The notes: generated by a model not told the origin, from the sequence alone. 64,000 nt of DNA from Serpens gallinarum (GCF_014836765.1 NZ_JACSQG010000001.1:802896-866895); one strand, 5' to 3'. Positions 9,258 through 19,445 are shown, numbered from the stretch's first letter. Program-made: numbers and translations.

Positions 9258-10367
9258 TCAGCTGGCGCTGCTAAAACGACGGACGCCGGATTCGGGCAGG
9301 GTGGTATGGGCAGCGATGCTGCCCTGGGCGGGGAAGATCACCAGATGGTCGGCAGCTACGCGAATGCCGACGTTTTCACCAATCCAGTGGTCGGCATGGC
9401 TGGGGAAGATCGACTCCAGCTGAGTGCCGGTCGACAGCTGCAGCAGGTAGAGCGTCGAGGCGCCGAGGAAGGTCTTGTCGATGATCAAGGCCTTCTGAGA
9501 GCTGTCGGGGTCGCAGATGATGTCGTCCGGGCGCAGCAGCACATCCACGGCACTGCCGACGGGCAGGTTGTAGGCTCGGTTGCCGTGGATCACGCCCAGT
9601 TCAGTGTGCACGGTTTCCGGCGACAGCAACTGGCCACGAATGAAGTAGCCCTGGCCGATAAAGCTGGCGACGAACGGGGTCACCGGCTCGTGATAGAGGT
9701 TGTACGGGGTGTCCCATTGCTCAAGGCGGCCATCGCGGAATACGCCGACCTGGTCGCTGACCGCGAAAGCCTCTTCCTGATCATGGGTGACCAGAATGCC
9801 GCTGGTACCACGGGCTTTGAGAATCTCGCGCACTTCATGGCTGAGCTTGCGGCGCAGTTCGATATCCAGGTTGGAGAAGGGCTCGTCAAGCAGCAACAGG
9901 CGCGGCTGCGGTGCCAGTGCACGGGCCAGTGCGACACGCTGTTGCTGGCCGCCGGACAGTTCATGGGGGTAGCGCTTGCCCAGATGTCCGAGCTTGACCA
10001 GATCGAGCATTTCGGCGGTGATGCGCGCGCACTCGGGGTGTTTGCGAATGCCGAACGCCACGTTGTCCGCCACGCTCAGGTGGGGAAACAGCGCGTAATC
10101 CTGGAAGACCATGCCGATGCGGCGCTTTTCCGGGGCAAGGGTGAAGCCGGCGCGGGAAATGACTTCGCCCGCCAGGCGGATCTCCCCGTCGAAGACCGAC
10201 TCAAACCCCGCGATGGCGCGCAGCGTGGTGGTCTTGCCACACCCGGAGGGACCGAGCAGGCAGCCGATATCCCCATTGTTCAAATGCAGGTTGAGACCTT
10301 GGACGATTTTCTGATCTTTGTAGCCGCAGGCCAGATCGTGCAGGTTAAGCAGCAGTTCGTTGCTCAT
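9258..10367 (-). CDS. Orphan ABC importer ATPase (FbpC/PotA-like), coupled to argF
   Basis: ATP-binding subunit of 369 residues. Walker [10 protein letters not shown] is at residues 39-47, the signature [15 protein letters not shown] and Walker [13 protein letters not shown] follow, then a switch His in LVTHDQEEA. The C-terminal ~130 residues form a TOBE-like extension ([10 protein letters not shown]) as in ferric-ion and polyamine importers. The ATG overlaps the argF stop as ATGA, implying translational coupling. No permease or binding-protein gene is adjacent. As I recall, P. aeruginosa has the same gene beside argF. The substrate cannot be read from the sequence. Confidence 0.85.
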   Translation of the reverse strand: MSNELLLNLHDLACGYKDQKIVQGLNLHLNNGDIGCLLGPSGCGKTTTLRAIAGFESVFDGEIRLAGEVISRAGFTLAPEKRRIGMVFQDYALFPHLSVADNVAFGIRKHPECARITAEMLDLVKLGHLGKRYPHELSGGQQQRVALARALAPQPRLLLLDEPFSNLDIELRRKLSHEVREILKARGTSGILVTHDQEEAFAVSDQVGVFRDGRLEQWDTPYNLYHEPVTPFVASFIGQGYFIRGQLLSPETVHTELGVIHGNRAYNLPVGSAVDVLLRPDDIICDPDSSQKALIIDKTFLGASTLYLLQLSTGTQLESIFPSHADHWIGENVGIRVAADHLVIFPAQGSIAAHTTLPESGVRRFSSAS

Positions 10368-11284
10368 GCGTTGGTGTAGGCCGGTTCGATGAGGAATTCG
10401 AGCAGGGCCTTCTGGGCGTGCAGACGGTTTTCCGCCTGCTCCCAGGCCACGGAGCGCGGGTCGTCGAGCAGATCGAGGCTGATCTCTTCGCCACGGTGCG
10501 CGGGCAGGCAGTGCATGAACAGCACGTCTTCGGCGGCCAGGTCGAGTAGCTCGCGGGTGACTTGGTAGGGGCGGAAGCTGGCCAGGCGCTCTTCGGCCTC
10601 TTCTTCCTGGCCCATGGAGGTCCACACATCGGTGCTCACCAGGTGGGCGCCGGCTACCGCCTCGCGCGGATCACTCAGGATCTGCACACGGTCGCCTGCC
10701 TTGGCGAGCAATGTGGCGCTGGGTTCGTAACCGGCCGGGCAGGCGATGCGCAGCTGAAAATTGAACTGGATGGCCGCCTCTATATAGGTGTTGCACATGT
10801 TGTTGCCGTCGCCGATCCAGACCACGGTCTTGCCGGCGATGCTGCCGCGCTTTTCCAGAAAGGTCTGCATGTCGGCCAGTAACTGGCAGGGGTGCAGCTC
10901 ATCGGACAGCCCATTGATCACCGGCACGCGTGAATGGGCGGCGAATTCGGTCAGGGTGCTGTGGGCAAAGGTGCGGATCATGATGCCGTCAAGCATGCTC
11001 GACATAACAATAGCGCTGTCGCTGATCGGCTCGCCACGGCCCAGCTGGGTGTCGCGCGGGGAGAGAAACATGCCATGGCCGCCGAGCTGGATCATGCCGG
11101 CTTCGAACGACAGGCGGGTACGGGTCGAGGCTTTCTCGAAGATCATCCCCAGTACGCGGTTTTTCAGCGGCTCGAAGATCATGTTGCGGTTGCGCAGGTC
11201 TTTCAACTCGATGGCGCGGCGCAGCAGGCCGTTCAGCTCCTCGGTGGTGCAATCCATCAGCGAAAGAAAGTGCCGTGCGCTCAT
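10364..11284 (-). CDS. argF: Anabolic ornithine carbamoyltransferase ArgF
   Basis: Condenses ornithine with carbamoyl phosphate to citrulline, the sixth step of arginine synthesis. The protein has 306 residues with carbamoyl-phosphate motif STRTR (53-57), HPCQLLAD, and the ornithine-side [10 protein letters not shown]. The start MSARHFL is chosen because AAGG lies eight bases upstream. The preceding in-frame ATG (MKM) is only two bases from the same site. The downstream ABC ATPase overlaps by four bases. A sequence matching the Pseudomonas ArgR pattern lies upstream at 11413-11428, consistent with arginine repression. argG, the next enzyme of the pathway, is in the same window. Confidence 0.97.
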   Translation of the reverse strand: MSARHFLSLMDCTTEELNGLLRRAIELKDLRNRNMIFEPLKNRVLGMIFEKASTRTRLSFEAGMIQLGGHGMFLSPRDTQLGRGEPISDSAIVMSSMLDGIMIRTFAHSTLTEFAAHSRVPVINGLSDELHPCQLLADMQTFLEKRGSIAGKTVVWIGDGNNMCNTYIEAAIQFNFQLRIACPAGYEPSATLLAKAGDRVQILSDPREAVAGAHLVSTDVWTSMGQEEEAEERLASFRPYQVTRELLDLAAEDVLFMHCLPAHRGEEISLDLLDDPRSVAWEQAENRLHAQKALLEFLIEPAYTNA

Positions 11285-11622
11285 TTTCATTACCTTAATT
11301 ACAACGCTGTCAGGCTCGCTGGCGAAACACGCCAACACAACCAGAGGAAGACCTGCGCGATGAGGTCGCTCGGGGGCGACGAAGTGGGAAAGGGCCGGAT
11401 CTTATCGGGAAATGTCGCGTCGGTGCAAATTGCCTCGCACTCCGTCACATTTTCCCCATACCGCAGCCTGGAACGTCCAAGGATAGGCGACAGCAGGGCG
11501 CACCAAGCGAAAAATTCGCCGGCCTGCAAGAACAGTATGACTGAGCGTCTTGCTGGGTTTTCCGCTACAATCGCCGCCTGCCCGCCGACCTGGGTCGGCA
11601 ATCGTTTTAGCCGAGGTGCCCC
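11285..11622. other. Divergent argF/grxD intergenic region (338 bp)
   Basis: This gap must hold the promoters of argF (minus) and grxD (plus). It contains the ArgR-type site described separately. No convincing open reading frame or RNA gene was seen. Confidence 0.6.
11413..11428 (+). promoter_or_regulatory. Candidate ArgR operator half-site upstream of argF
   Basis: TGTCGC, eight bases, then AA fits the P. aeruginosa ArgR half-site pattern TGTCGC-N8-AA exactly. It lies about 130 bases upstream of the argF start. A clear second half-site was not found by eye. Confidence 0.5.
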
Positions 11623-11949
11623 ATGGATATCATCGAAACCATCAAAGAGCAGATCGCCAGCAACACCGTCCTGCTGTACATGAAAGGCTCGCCCAATGCC
11701 CCGCAGTGTGGTTTCTCCGCACGTGCCGCGCAGGCCGTGATGGGTTGCGGCGAGAAGTTCGCTTACGTGGACATTTTGCAGAACCCGGAAATTCGCGCCA
11801 ACCTGCCGGCCTATGCCAACTGGCCGACGTTCCCTCAGCTGTGGGTCGGCGGTGAGCTGGTCGGCGGCAGCGACATCATGAGCGAGATGTTCGAGAAGGG
11901 CGAACTGCAGACCCTGATCAAGGAAGCGGTAGCCAAGGCCCAGGCCTGA
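11623..11949 (+). CDS. grxD: Monothiol glutaredoxin GrxD
   Basis: CGFS-type monothiol glutaredoxin of 108 residues that binds a glutathione-coordinated [2Fe-2S] cluster and delivers clusters or takes part in iron sensing. The active-site CGFS is at residues 29-32, preceded by YMKGSPNAPQ; WPTFPQLWVGGELVGGSDI supplies the glutathione-binding cis-Pro and Gly-Gly. GAGG lies six bases before the ATG. It is followed at once by a strong terminator. The neighbours bfr and bfd also handle iron, and the grxD-bfr-bfd order follows P. aeruginosa. Confidence 0.95.
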   Translation: MDIIETIKEQIASNTVLLYMKGSPNAPQCGFSARAAQAVMGCGEKFAYVDILQNPEIRANLPAYANWPTFPQLWVGGELVGGSDIMSEMFEKGELQTLIKEAVAKAQA

Positions 11950-11960
11950 ATCGGCTGCAT

Positions 11961-11988
11961 AAAAAACCCGCCAATCGGCGGGTTTTTT
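11961..11988 (+). terminator. Rho-independent terminator between grxD and bfr
   Basis: The stem ACCCGCC / GGCGGGT with an AATC loop is flanked by A6 and T6. It therefore reads as an intrinsic terminator for grxD on the plus strand and for bfr on the minus strand. Confidence 0.88.
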
Positions 11989-12017
11989 ATGCGTGGCGTT
12001 CGCGAGTGCTTCGCGAT

Positions 12018-12488
12018 CTAGTCGCCCATCTGCGACTGCAGGTAGTTTTCCAGGCCGACCGAGCCGATCAGGCTGAGCTGGGTTTCCAGCCAGTCAACGT
12101 GCTCTTCCTCGGACTCGAGGATGTCTTCCAACAGGTCACGGCTGCCGTAGTCGCCGACGCTCTCGCAATAAGCGATGGAGGCGCGCAGGTCGATCAAGCC
12201 GGCATGTTCCAGGCGCAGGTCGCTCTCGAGCATTTCACGCGGGTTTTCGCCGATCTGCAGTTTGCCCAGATCCTGCAGGTTGGGCAGCCCTTCGAGAAAG
12301 AGGATGCGCTGGGTCAGCTTGTCCGCATGCTTCATCTCGTCGATGGATTCGTGATACTCGTGCTTGCCGAGCTTGTTCAGGCCCCAGTTTTCATACATGC
12401 GAGCATGCAGAAAATACTGGTTGATCGCGACTAGCTCGTTGCCAAGGATCTTGTTGAGGTGCTGAATGACTTGCTTGTCGCCTTTCAT
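12018..12488 (-). CDS. bfrB: Bacterioferritin (BfrB-type)
   Basis: Haem-containing 24-mer iron-storage protein subunit of 156 residues. It shows the complete ferroxidase centre by position: Glu18, Glu51, His54, Glu94, Glu127 and His130, with Met52 as the axial haem ligand. The start [19 protein letters not shown] is the BfrB N-terminus. The [2Fe-2S] ferredoxin that reduces the haem to release iron, Bfd, is encoded just upstream on the same strand, 185 bases away and with its own terminator. The pair therefore probably has separate promoters: storage under iron excess, release under starvation. Confidence 0.96.
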   Translation of the reverse strand: MKGDKQVIQHLNKILGNELVAINQYFLHARMYENWGLNKLGKHEYHESIDEMKHADKLTQRILFLEGLPNLQDLGKLQIGENPREMLESDLRLEHAGLIDLRASIAYCESVGDYGSRDLLEDILESEEEHVDWLETQLSLIGSVGLENYLQSQMGD

Positions 12489-12627
12489 AGTAGCCCGCCT
12501 GGCAAGATGGAGAGAATGAGAAGTCTGGCTTCGCGGCCGGCCAGTGTCAAACCTAAGTCCTTGATCGCAAAGCGAAACAATCTCATTACAGTCAGCGTTG
12601 GCTGCGTAGCCAATTCTAGCGCTAACG

Positions 12628-12651
12628 AAAAAGCCGGGCGAAGCCCGGCTT
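12628..12651 (-). terminator. Intrinsic terminator of bfd
   Basis: The stem AAGCCGGGC / GCCCGGCTT with a three-base loop is followed on the minus strand by five T. It lies 23 bases after the bfd stop. Confidence 0.85.
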
Positions 12652-12673
12652 GGGTGACCTTTGCCTGACGGGG

Positions 12674-12895
12674 TCAGGCAACGCTGAAGCTGGCAGGGTA
12701 GGCGAGCATCGAGGATTGTCCGGCCTGGACCTCATTAATGGTTTCACGCACCACCTGTTTGGCGACGCACGCGCATTTTCCGCATTGGGTGCCTACGCCC
12801 AAGGTTTCTCGCACTTCGCGATAGCTGCAGCAGCCCTCGTAGATCGCATCACGGATATGACCGTCGGTGACACCCTGGCAGAGACAGACATACAT
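12674..12895 (-). CDS. bfd: Bacterioferritin-associated ferredoxin Bfd
   Basis: Small [2Fe-2S] protein of 73 residues. The four cluster ligands are at the expected places: Cys4 and Cys6 (MYVCLC) and Cys38 and Cys41 (QCGKC). Bfd docks on BfrB and passes electrons to its haem so that stored ferric iron is released. A Fur-box-like sequence lies 43 bases upstream of the ATG, in keeping with induction under low iron known for this family. The ribosome-binding site is weak. Confidence 0.95.
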   Translation of the reverse strand: MYVCLCQGVTDGHIRDAIYEGCCSYREVRETLGVGTQCGKCACVAKQVVRETINEVQAGQSSMLAYPASFSVA

Positions 12896-12938
12896 AAGGC
12901 ATTACTCGTTGCGCTTGATTGGATGCGGGGATGCTAAT

Positions 12939-12957
12939 CGCAATGAGAATGATTGTC
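12939..12957 (-). promoter_or_regulatory. Candidate Fur box upstream of bfd
   Basis: This 19-base stretch matches 13 of 19 positions of the classical Fur box GATAATGATAATCATTATC, with an unbroken core AATGA.AAT.ATT.TC. It is centred about 53 bases upstream of the bfd start. Confidence 0.55.
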
Positions 12958-13089
12958 AAAACTTGCTCGGATGAACGGCGGTCCCTGAGCGGTGACGAAG
13001 CCAGGCAAGCAGTGAGGCAGGGGAAGCGCACGTCATGGCGCAATGGCGCAGACCCGATCGGCTGCGCCAAGTGCGTGGCGTGGGAACGC

Positions 13090-13761
13090 TTAATCGTTCA
13101 GGTCCCAGCCGCCCATTTCCTTCCAGCGGTTGACGATGCCGCAGAAGAGTTCGGCGGTTTTCTCGGTGTCGTAGCGCGCCGAGTGCGCTTCGCGTCCGTC
13201 GAAGTCGATGCCGGCGGCCTGGCAGGCTTTGGCCAGTACGGTCTGCCCGTAGGCGAGCCCGGCCAAGGTGGCGGTGTCGAAGCTGGAGAACGGATGGAAC
13301 GGGTTGCGCTTGATGCCGGTGCGCAGCACGGCGGCATTCAGGAAGCCCAGATCGAAGCTGCTGTTGTGGCCGACCAGGACGGCGCGCTTGCAGTCATTGG
13401 CCTTGAGCGATTTGCGCACGCCGCGAAAAATATCGGTCAATGCATGCTCTTCGCTCACCGCCATGCGCAGCGGGTGGTCCAGCTTGATGCCGGTGAAGTC
13501 CAGCGCCGCCTGCTCGATGTTGGCGCCTGCAAAGGGTTCGACGCGATGGAAGTAGGTGTGGTCCGGATACAGCAGGCCCTGTTCATCCATGGCAATGGTG
13601 ACCGCGGCGATTTCCAGCAGCGCATCGGTCTGGCAATTGAAACCGCCGGATTCGACATCGATGACCACCGGCAGGTAGCCGCGAAAACGGCGCGCCATGG
13701 GATGGCGCAGGTCGGCGGAGGGACGACCGTCGAGTTCGTCGTCGTACAGATCTTCACTCAC
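13090..13761 (-). CDS. rnt: Ribonuclease T
   Basis: DEDDh-family 3'-5' exoribonuclease of about 223 residues that trims the CCA end of tRNAs and matures other stable RNAs. Visible motifs are [11 protein letters not shown] (Exo I; Ser replaces the more usual Thr after DVE), [14 protein letters not shown] (Exo II) and [14 protein letters not shown] (Exo III with the His). The start is GTG at 13761, overlapping the pyrC TGA as GTGA. The protein then begins VSEDLYDDE, like the P. aeruginosa enzyme. pyrC and rnt form an operon with probable translational coupling. Confidence 0.95.
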   Translation of the reverse strand: MSEDLYDDELDGRPSADLRHPMARRFRGYLPVVIDVESGGFNCQTDALLEIAAVTIAMDEQGLLYPDHTYFHRVEPFAGANIEQAALDFTGIKLDHPLRMAVSEEHALTDIFRGVRKSLKANDCKRAVLVGHNSSFDLGFLNAAVLRTGIKRNPFHPFSSFDTATLAGLAYGQTVLAKACQAAGIDFDGREAHSARYDTEKTAELFCGIVNRWKEMGGWDLND

Positions 13762-14804
13762 GCTTGGGTCTCCAGCAGGCGCCAACGCAGAACTTCACCG
13801 GCGCGCAGCGGCATCAGGCGCTGATCGCCAAACGGCAGGCTGACCGGTGCGGTCCAGTCTTCGCGCACCAGGGTGATGCGATCGGTATTGCGCGGCAGGC
13901 CATAGAAGTCGGCGCCGAACAGGCTGGCGAAACCTTCCAGCTTGTCCAGGGCATTGCGCTGCTCGAACGCTTCGGCATACAGCTCAATGGCGGCGTACGC
14001 GGTGTAGCAGCCGGCACAGCCGCAGGCGGCTTCCTTGGCATGCTGGGCGTGGGGCGCCGAGTCGGTGCCCAGGAAGAACTTCGGATTACCGCTGGTGGCG
14101 GCGTCCAGCAGCGCGTCCTGATGCACGTTGCGCTTGAGGATCGGCAGGCAATAAAGGTGCGGGCGGATGCCGCCGACCAGCATATGGTTGCGGTTGTACA
14201 GCAGGTGGTGGGCGGTGATGGTGGCGCCGACGTTGGCGGAGGCCTCGCGTACAAACTGCGCGGCATCGGCGGTGGTGATGTGCTCGAAGACCACTTTCAG
14301 GGTCGGGAAACGCTCCACCACGCGGCTCATGTGCTCGTCGATGAACGCCTTTTCACGGTCGAAGACGTCGATCTCGCCGCGCGTGACTTCGCCGTGCACC
14401 AGCAGCGGCAGGCCGACGTCGGCCATGGCTTCGAGGACCGGGAAAATCCCGTCGATGCTGGTCACACCTGAGTCCGAGTTAGTGGTGGCGCCGGCCGGAT
14501 AGAGCTTTGCTGCATGCACGAAGCCGCTGGCCTTGGCCTGGCGGATGTCTTCGGCGCTGGTCTTGTCGGTGAGGTACAGCACCATCAGCGGCTCGAAGCG
14601 GCTGGCTGCCGGGCGCGCAGCGAGAATGCGCTGGCGATAGGCGTCGGCCTCGCTGGCATTGCGAACCGGCGGCACCAGGTTGGGCATGATAATGGCGCGG
14701 CCAAAGGTGCGTGCGGCATCGGCTACGGTTTGCGCCAGGGTGGCGCCATCGCGCAGGTGAATATGCCAGTCATCGGGGCGCAGCAGAGTCAGACGGTCAG
14801 TCAT
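13758..14804 (-). CDS. pyrC: Dihydroorotase PyrC
   Basis: Zinc amidohydrolase of 348 residues that cyclises carbamoyl-aspartate to dihydroorotate in pyrimidine synthesis. It is the E. coli-type class II enzyme. Metal-site residues are in place: WHIHLRD (His14, His16), the carbamylated Lys100 in HAAKLYPAG, His137 in LLVHGEV, His175 in FEHIT and Asp248 in GTDSAPH. The start MTDRLTLL is the family N-terminus. It is translationally coupled to rnt downstream. Confidence 0.96.
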   Translation of the reverse strand: MTDRLTLLRPDDWHIHLRDGATLAQTVADAARTFGRAIIMPNLVPPVRNASEADAYRQRILAARPAASRFEPLMVLYLTDKTSAEDIRQAKASGFVHAAKLYPAGATTNSDSGVTSIDGIFPVLEAMADVGLPLLVHGEVTRGEIDVFDREKAFIDEHMSRVVERFPTLKVVFEHITTADAAQFVREASANVGATITAHHLLYNRNHMLVGGIRPHLYCLPILKRNVHQDALLDAATSGNPKFFLGTDSAPHAQHAKEAACGCAGCYTAYAAIELYAEAFEQRNALDKLEGFASLFGADFYGLPRNTDRITLVREDWTAPVSLPFGDQRLMPLRAGEVLRWRLLETQA

Positions 14805-15043
14805 CGAAGGTTCCAAACGGGTAAAACGTGGCGCGAATGCTACCGGAAAACGCTGCTTCCGGCTGCACGCCATCGACTGCCAGCAGAAAAGTCGATAAAG
14901 CACCGTAACCCGGAAAGCCAATAGGAGAGGTTGAATCTGTGCGCGTTCGCGCAAAACCGCCGCTCTACACCCATTTGCCCCTCAAGTTTTTTCCACCGGC
15001 TCCGATACTTCACAGGAACGCCGCTTATTCCGTGGAGCCCTCC

Positions 15044-15967
15044 GTGCGCCAGCGCTACTTCATCCTGCCCAGCCTGTTCGTCAGCCTGTTCGTCAGCCTG
15101 CCGGCCGCTGCCTTGTCGTTCCAGCCTCGCCTGGAGCATGCGCAATGGCAGGTCGAAGGCGATCAGTTCGAATGCCGACTGACGCAGCCGATCAACAAAT
15201 TCGGTGCCGGGCAGTTCGTGCGCCGTGCTGGCGAGCAGGCCACCTTCCGACTGGTCAGTCATCAACGCTGGATGCGTCCGGGGTCCGCGACCTTGCTGGC
15301 GGCTGCGGCGCCCTGGCAACCGGAGCGCAAGGACATCGATCTAGGCAAGGTGTCGGTGGGCGAGGGTGAAGTATCGCTGCGCAGCAGCCAGCTGCAGGCG
15401 GCGCGTCTGCTCACCGGTTTGCTGGAGGGGCGCTCGCCGCTGGTGCGCCATCGCACCTGGCAGACCAACGAAGCACTGGAGGTGCGCCTGCTGCCGGTGA
15501 GCTTCGGCAAAGCCTATGCCGATTACCAGCATTGCGCGACGCAGCTGCTGCCGGTGAACTTCGATCAGGTCAAGCGCCTGCAGCTGGGCTTCGCCTACAG
15601 CGGTATCGACTTGGATGAGGCGACTCGCGTGGAACTTGATCGCGTTCTGCTGTTGCTCAAGGCCGATCCGAGCATCAATCAGATCCAGCTCGAAGGGCAT
15701 TCGGACAATACCGGCAACCGGCTGACCAATCGCGACCTGTCGCGCCGCCGGGCCTTGGCCGTGGCCAATTACCTGAAAGCCAACGGCATTCCTGAAGAGC
15801 ACATCACGGTGCGTTTTCACGGCGAGCGTTACCCATTGGTGCCCAACAGCAGCGAAGCCAACAAGGCTAAAAATCGCCGCGTGACGCTCTACCTCGATCG
15901 CATCGAGCCCTCCACTGTGAAACAAGAGCAGGTCGCCAAAGGCCAGGGCACCGCCAACCCGGCCTGA
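15044..15967 (+). CDS. motY: Flagellar motor T-ring protein MotY
   Basis: Periplasmic protein of about 307 residues that anchors stators around the flagellar motor. A signal peptide (residues 1-24, ending PAAALSFQ) is followed by the MotY N-terminal domain. A C-terminal OmpA/Pal-type peptidoglycan-binding domain follows, with [12 protein letters not shown] and [14 protein letters not shown]. The start is GTG at 15044 with GTGGAG six bases upstream. A longer in-frame ATG would put 35 non-signal residues before the signal peptide. It is divergent from pyrC and upstream of argG, as in P. aeruginosa. Confidence 0.92.
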   Translation: MRQRYFILPSLFVSLFVSLPAAALSFQPRLEHAQWQVEGDQFECRLTQPINKFGAGQFVRRAGEQATFRLVSHQRWMRPGSATLLAAAAPWQPERKDIDLGKVSVGEGEVSLRSSQLQAARLLTGLLEGRSPLVRHRTWQTNEALEVRLLPVSFGKAYADYQHCATQLLPVNFDQVKRLQLGFAYSGIDLDEATRVELDRVLLLLKADPSINQIQLEGHSDNTGNRLTNRDLSRRRALAVANYLKANGIPEEHITVRFHGERYPLVPNSSEANKAKNRRVTLYLDRIEPSTVKQEQVAKGQGTANPA

Positions 15968-16067
15968 ATCGGGGCGCAATCCGCACCGCCGGGGCATGCG
16001 GCGCTGTAATTTGCGCGCCGGGACCAGTAGAATCTCAGGTTTTCGTACTACCCCGTGGAGCGATGGC

Positions 16068-17285
16068 ATGGCGGACGTTAACAAGGTAGTTCTGGCCTAT
16101 TCCGGTGGCCTGGACACCTCGGTGATTCTCAAGTGGCTGCAAGATACCTACAACTGTGAAGTGGTGACCTTCACCGCCGACCTCGGTCAGGGCGAAGAGG
16201 TCGAGCCGGCCCGTGCCAAGGCCCAGGCCATGGGTGTCAAGGAAATCTACATCGACGACCTGCGCGAAGAGTTCGTGCGTGATTTCGTGTTCCCGATGTT
16301 TCGCGCCAACACCGTCTACGAAGGCGAATACCTGCTGGGCACCTCCATTGCCCGTCCGCTGATCGCCAAGCGCCTGATCGAGATCGCCAACGAAACCGGC
16401 GCCGACGCCATTTCCCACGGCGCGACCGGCAAGGGCAACGACCAGGTGCGTTTCGAGCTGGGTGCCTACGCGCTGAAGCCGGGTGTCAAGGTCATCGCAC
16501 CCTGGCGCGAGTGGGACCTGCTGTCTCGCGAGAAGCTGATGGACTACGCCGCCAAGCATGAGATCCCGATCGAGCGCCACGGCAAGAAGAAATCGCCGTA
16601 CTCCATGGATGCCAACCTGCTGCACATCTCCTACGAAGGCGGCGTGCTGGAAGACACCTGGACCGAGCACGAAGAAGACATGTGGCGCTGGACCAAGTCT
16701 CCGGAAGCCGCACCGGACACTCCCACCTACATCGAGCTGACCTACCGCAACGGTGACATCGTCGCCATTGACGGCAAGGAGCTGAGCCCGGCCACCGTCC
16801 TGGCCGAGCTGAACCGCATTGGCGGCGAAAATGGCATCGGTCGCCTGGATATCGTGGAAAACCGCTACGTCGGCATGAAGTCCCGCGGCTGCTACGAAAC
16901 TCCCGGCGGCACCATCATGCTCAAGGCCCACCGCGCCATCGAGTCCATCACCCTGGACCGCGAAGTCGCCCACCTGAAAGATGAGCTGATGCCCAAATAC
17001 GCCAGCCTGATCTACAACGGCTACTGGTGGAGCCCGGAGCGTCTGATGCTGCAGCAGATGATTGACGCGTCCCAGGCCACGGTGAACGGCGTGGTGCGCC
17101 TGAAGCTGTACAAGGGCAACATCATCATCGCCGGTCGCAAGTCTGACGATTCCCTGTTCGACGCCACCATCGCCACCTTTGAGGACGATGCGGGCGCCTA
17201 CGACCAGGCCGATGCCGCCGGCTTCATCAAGCTTAACGCCCTGCGTCTGCGCATCGCCGCCGGCAAGGGCCGTTCGCCGCTCTGA
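16068..17285 (+). CDS. argG: Argininosuccinate synthase ArgG
   Basis: Joins citrulline and aspartate with ATP to argininosuccinate, the step after ArgF. The protein has 405 residues. The N-type PP-loop [10 protein letters not shown] is at residues 9-18. Further motifs are [13 protein letters not shown] and [10 protein letters not shown]. The ATG has GTGGAG seven bases upstream. It stands between motY and gloA. A hairpin follows at 17308. No ArgR box was noticed immediately upstream. Confidence 0.97.
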   Translation: MADVNKVVLAYSGGLDTSVILKWLQDTYNCEVVTFTADLGQGEEVEPARAKAQAMGVKEIYIDDLREEFVRDFVFPMFRANTVYEGEYLLGTSIARPLIAKRLIEIANETGADAISHGATGKGNDQVRFELGAYALKPGVKVIAPWREWDLLSREKLMDYAAKHEIPIERHGKKKSPYSMDANLLHISYEGGVLEDTWTEHEEDMWRWTKSPEAAPDTPTYIELTYRNGDIVAIDGKELSPATVLAELNRIGGENGIGRLDIVENRYVGMKSRGCYETPGGTIMLKAHRAIESITLDREVAHLKDELMPKYASLIYNGYWWSPERLMLQQMIDASQATVNGVVRLKLYKGNIIIAGRKSDDSLFDATIATFEDDAGAYDQADAAGFIKLNALRLRIAAGKGRSPL

Positions 17286-17307
17286 TAAGCTTGTACAGTG
17301 CCTGAAG

Positions 17308-17328
17308 ACCCCGGCCATGTGCCGGGGT
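17308..17328 (+). terminator. Probable terminator of argG
   Basis: The stem ACCCCGGC / GCCGGGGT with a five-base loop is followed by TT-GCATTTT, an imperfect U-tract, 23 bases after the argG stop. Confidence 0.6.
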
Positions 17329-17373
17329 TTGCATTTTGAGCCGATGGAAACCGGATCGGATAAGGAGAATGTA

Positions 17374-17766
17374 ATGAGACTGCTACATACCATGCTGCGT
17401 GTCGGCGATATGGATAAATCCATCGCCTTCTACACCGAAGTGCTGGGGATGACGCTGCTGCGCCGCAAGGATTACCCGGACGGCAAATTCACCCTCGCCT
17501 TCGTCGGCTATGGCAACGAAGCCGAGAACAGCGTGATCGAGCTGACCCATAACTGGGGCGTCGAGCATTACGAACTGGGCACCGGTTACGGCCATATTGC
17601 GCTGGAAGTGGAAGACGTCTACAAAGCGTGCGACGACATCCGCGCCCGGGGTGGCAAGATCACCCGAGAACCGGGTCCGATGATGCACGGCTCCAGCATC
17701 CTGGCCTTTGTTGAAGACCCGGACGGCTACAAAATCGAGTTGCTTTCGCCGCAGCGTAACGACTGA
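17374..17766 (+). CDS. gloA: Lactoylglutathione lyase (glyoxalase I)
   Basis: Metalloenzyme of 130 residues that isomerises the methylglyoxal-glutathione hemithioacetal to S-lactoylglutathione. All four metal ligands of the E. coli-type (nickel-preferring) enzyme fall at the expected positions: His5, Glu56, His74 and Glu122. AAGGAG lies six bases before the ATG. It follows argG after a probable terminator, and gloA next to argG matches P. aeruginosa (gloA1). It is followed by a 350-base gap. Confidence 0.95.
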   Translation: MRLLHTMLRVGDMDKSIAFYTEVLGMTLLRRKDYPDGKFTLAFVGYGNEAENSVIELTHNWGVEHYELGTGYGHIALEVEDVYKACDDIRARGGKITREPGPMMHGSSILAFVEDPDGYKIELLSPQRND

Positions 17767-18116
17767 TTTATCCGCTCAGTCCAGCGCACCTCATAGACCA
17801 GGACGTCCTCCCTGATAAGGAGGACGTCCTCGCCAGCCTGATGCCACTCGTAGCCTTGATACTAGGGAGTTGTTGCTCCTCAATATCCGGGCTCAGTCGG
17901 CGAGAAATGCCGCCTGGCACGGGTTGGCCAGGCGTTAATTGTTGCCGGGGTCTCGGGGGCTAGCGCTGGACTATTCTCGATCTGCTGACGATTACCCTCC
18001 TCCCCTGGTGGGACATGAATAACTTTTGATCCTTGCTTGAAAAACAAGTGCAGCGCCGTGGAGGGTTTCCCTTTAGGCTATGCCGCCATAACGCTTTTTC
18101 TTGAGGTAGCTCCGAC
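17767..18116. other. 350-bp gap between gloA and the helicase, with hairpins
   Basis: No gene is supported here. A perfect 12-bp inverted repeat, AGGACGTCCTCC (17800-17811) and GGAGGACGTCCT (17819-17830) with loop CTGATAA, lacks a T-tract. A second perfect 8-bp stem joins 17911-17918 with 17927-17934. The region probably carries the gloA 3' end and the helicase promoter; a small RNA is possible but unproven. Confidence 0.5.
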
Positions 18117-19445
18117 GTGTTTGACCAATTCGCCCTGCATGAACGCCTGCTGAAGGCCGTAGCCGAGCTGAAGTTTACCGAGCCGACTCCCGTGCAGCGC
18201 GAGGCCATTCCACCGGCGTTGGAAGGACGTGACCTGCGCGTCATTGCGCAGACCGGCAGCGGCAAGACTGCCGCGTTCGTCCTGCCACTGCTCAATCGGT
18301 TGATCGGCGATGCCCAGCCGCGCGTGCGTATCCGTGCGCTGATCCTGCTGCCGACCCGCGAGCTGGCTCAGCAGACCCTCAAGGAAGTGGAACGTTTTTC
18401 CCAGTACACCTTCATCAAGTCTGGCCTGGTCACCGGCGGTGAGGACTTCAAGGTCCAGGCGGCCATGCTGCGCAAGGTGCCGGATATCCTCATCGGCACT
18501 CCGGGGCGACTGATCGAGCAGCTCAACGCCGGCAACCTGAAACTCAATGAAGTCGAAGTGCTGGTGCTCGATGAGGCCGACCGCATGCTCGACATGGGTT
18601 TTGCCGAAGACATCGAGCGCCTGACCGGTGAATGCGCGGCTCGCCAGCAAACCCTGCTGTTCTCCGCCACCAGCGGCGGCAACGGCCTGCGCGATGTAGT
18701 GGCCAAGGTGCTGCGCAATCCGCTGCACCTGATGCTCAACCGCATCAGTCAACTGAACGAGAAAACCGTCCAGCAGATCATCACCGCCGACGATGCGACC
18801 CACAAGGAGCGTTTGGTGCAGTGGCTGCTGGCCAACGAGACGTACCAGAAGGCGATCATTTTCACCAACACCCGTGCCCAGGCCGACCGCCTGTACGGGC
18901 ATCTGGTGGCCGATGACGTCAAGGTGTTCATCCTGCACGGCGAGAAGGATCAGAAGGACCGCAAGCTGGCCATCGACCGCATGAAGCAGGGCGGAGTCAA
19001 GGTGCTGGTAGCCACCGACGTGGCCGCACGTGGGCTGGATGTGGAAGGCCTGGACATGGTGATCAACTTCGACATGCCGCGCTCGGGCGACGAGTACGTG
19101 CATCGCATTGGACGCACCGGCCGTGCTGGCGGCGAAGGATTGGCGATTTCGCTGATCTGCCATAACGACTGGAACCTGATGTCCAGTATCGAGCGCTACC
19201 TAAAGCAGCGTTTCGATCGACGCGTGATCAGTGAACTGAAGGGTAGCTACCAGGGCCCGAAGAATCTCAAAGCGTCCGGCAAGGCCGCCGGTGTGAAGAA
19301 GAAAAAGACCGATCAGAAAGGCGACAAAAAAACCGTCAAAAAGTCTGCCAGGCCCGCTGCCAAGCGCAAGCCCAACGCTCCTTCCGGGCTGGTCAGCACC
19401 GACGGCATGGCACCGCTCAAGCGTCGCAAGCCGGCTGAAGAATAA
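18117..19445 (+). CDS. DEAD-box RNA helicase (RhlE-like)
   Basis: ATP-dependent RNA helicase of 442 residues. RecA-like domain 1 has motif I AQTGSGKT (44-51), PTREL, TPGR, DEAD (about 152-155) and SAT. Domain 2 has a GLDVEGLDMVINFD stretch and motif VI HRIGRTGRAG. The C-terminal ~65 residues form a Lys-rich tail (KKKKTDQKGDKKTVKK), typical of RNA-binding tails that help in ribosome assembly or decay. It starts with GTG at 18117. The N-terminus FALHERLLKAVAEL resembles the P. aeruginosa PA3950 (RhlE1) helicase, as I recall it. Confidence 0.9.
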   Translation: MFDQFALHERLLKAVAELKFTEPTPVQREAIPPALEGRDLRVIAQTGSGKTAAFVLPLLNRLIGDAQPRVRIRALILLPTRELAQQTLKEVERFSQYTFIKSGLVTGGEDFKVQAAMLRKVPDILIGTPGRLIEQLNAGNLKLNEVEVLVLDEADRMLDMGFAEDIERLTGECAARQQTLLFSATSGGNGLRDVVAKVLRNPLHLMLNRISQLNEKTVQQIITADDATHKERLVQWLLANETYQKAIIFTNTRAQADRLYGHLVADDVKVFILHGEKDQKDRKLAIDRMKQGGVKVLVATDVAARGLDVEGLDMVINFDMPRSGDEYVHRIGRTGRAGGEGLAISLICHNDWNLMSSIERYLKQRFDRRVISELKGSYQGPKNLKASGKAAGVKKKKTDQKGDKKTVKKSARPAAKRKPNAPSGLVSTDGMAPLKRRKPAEE

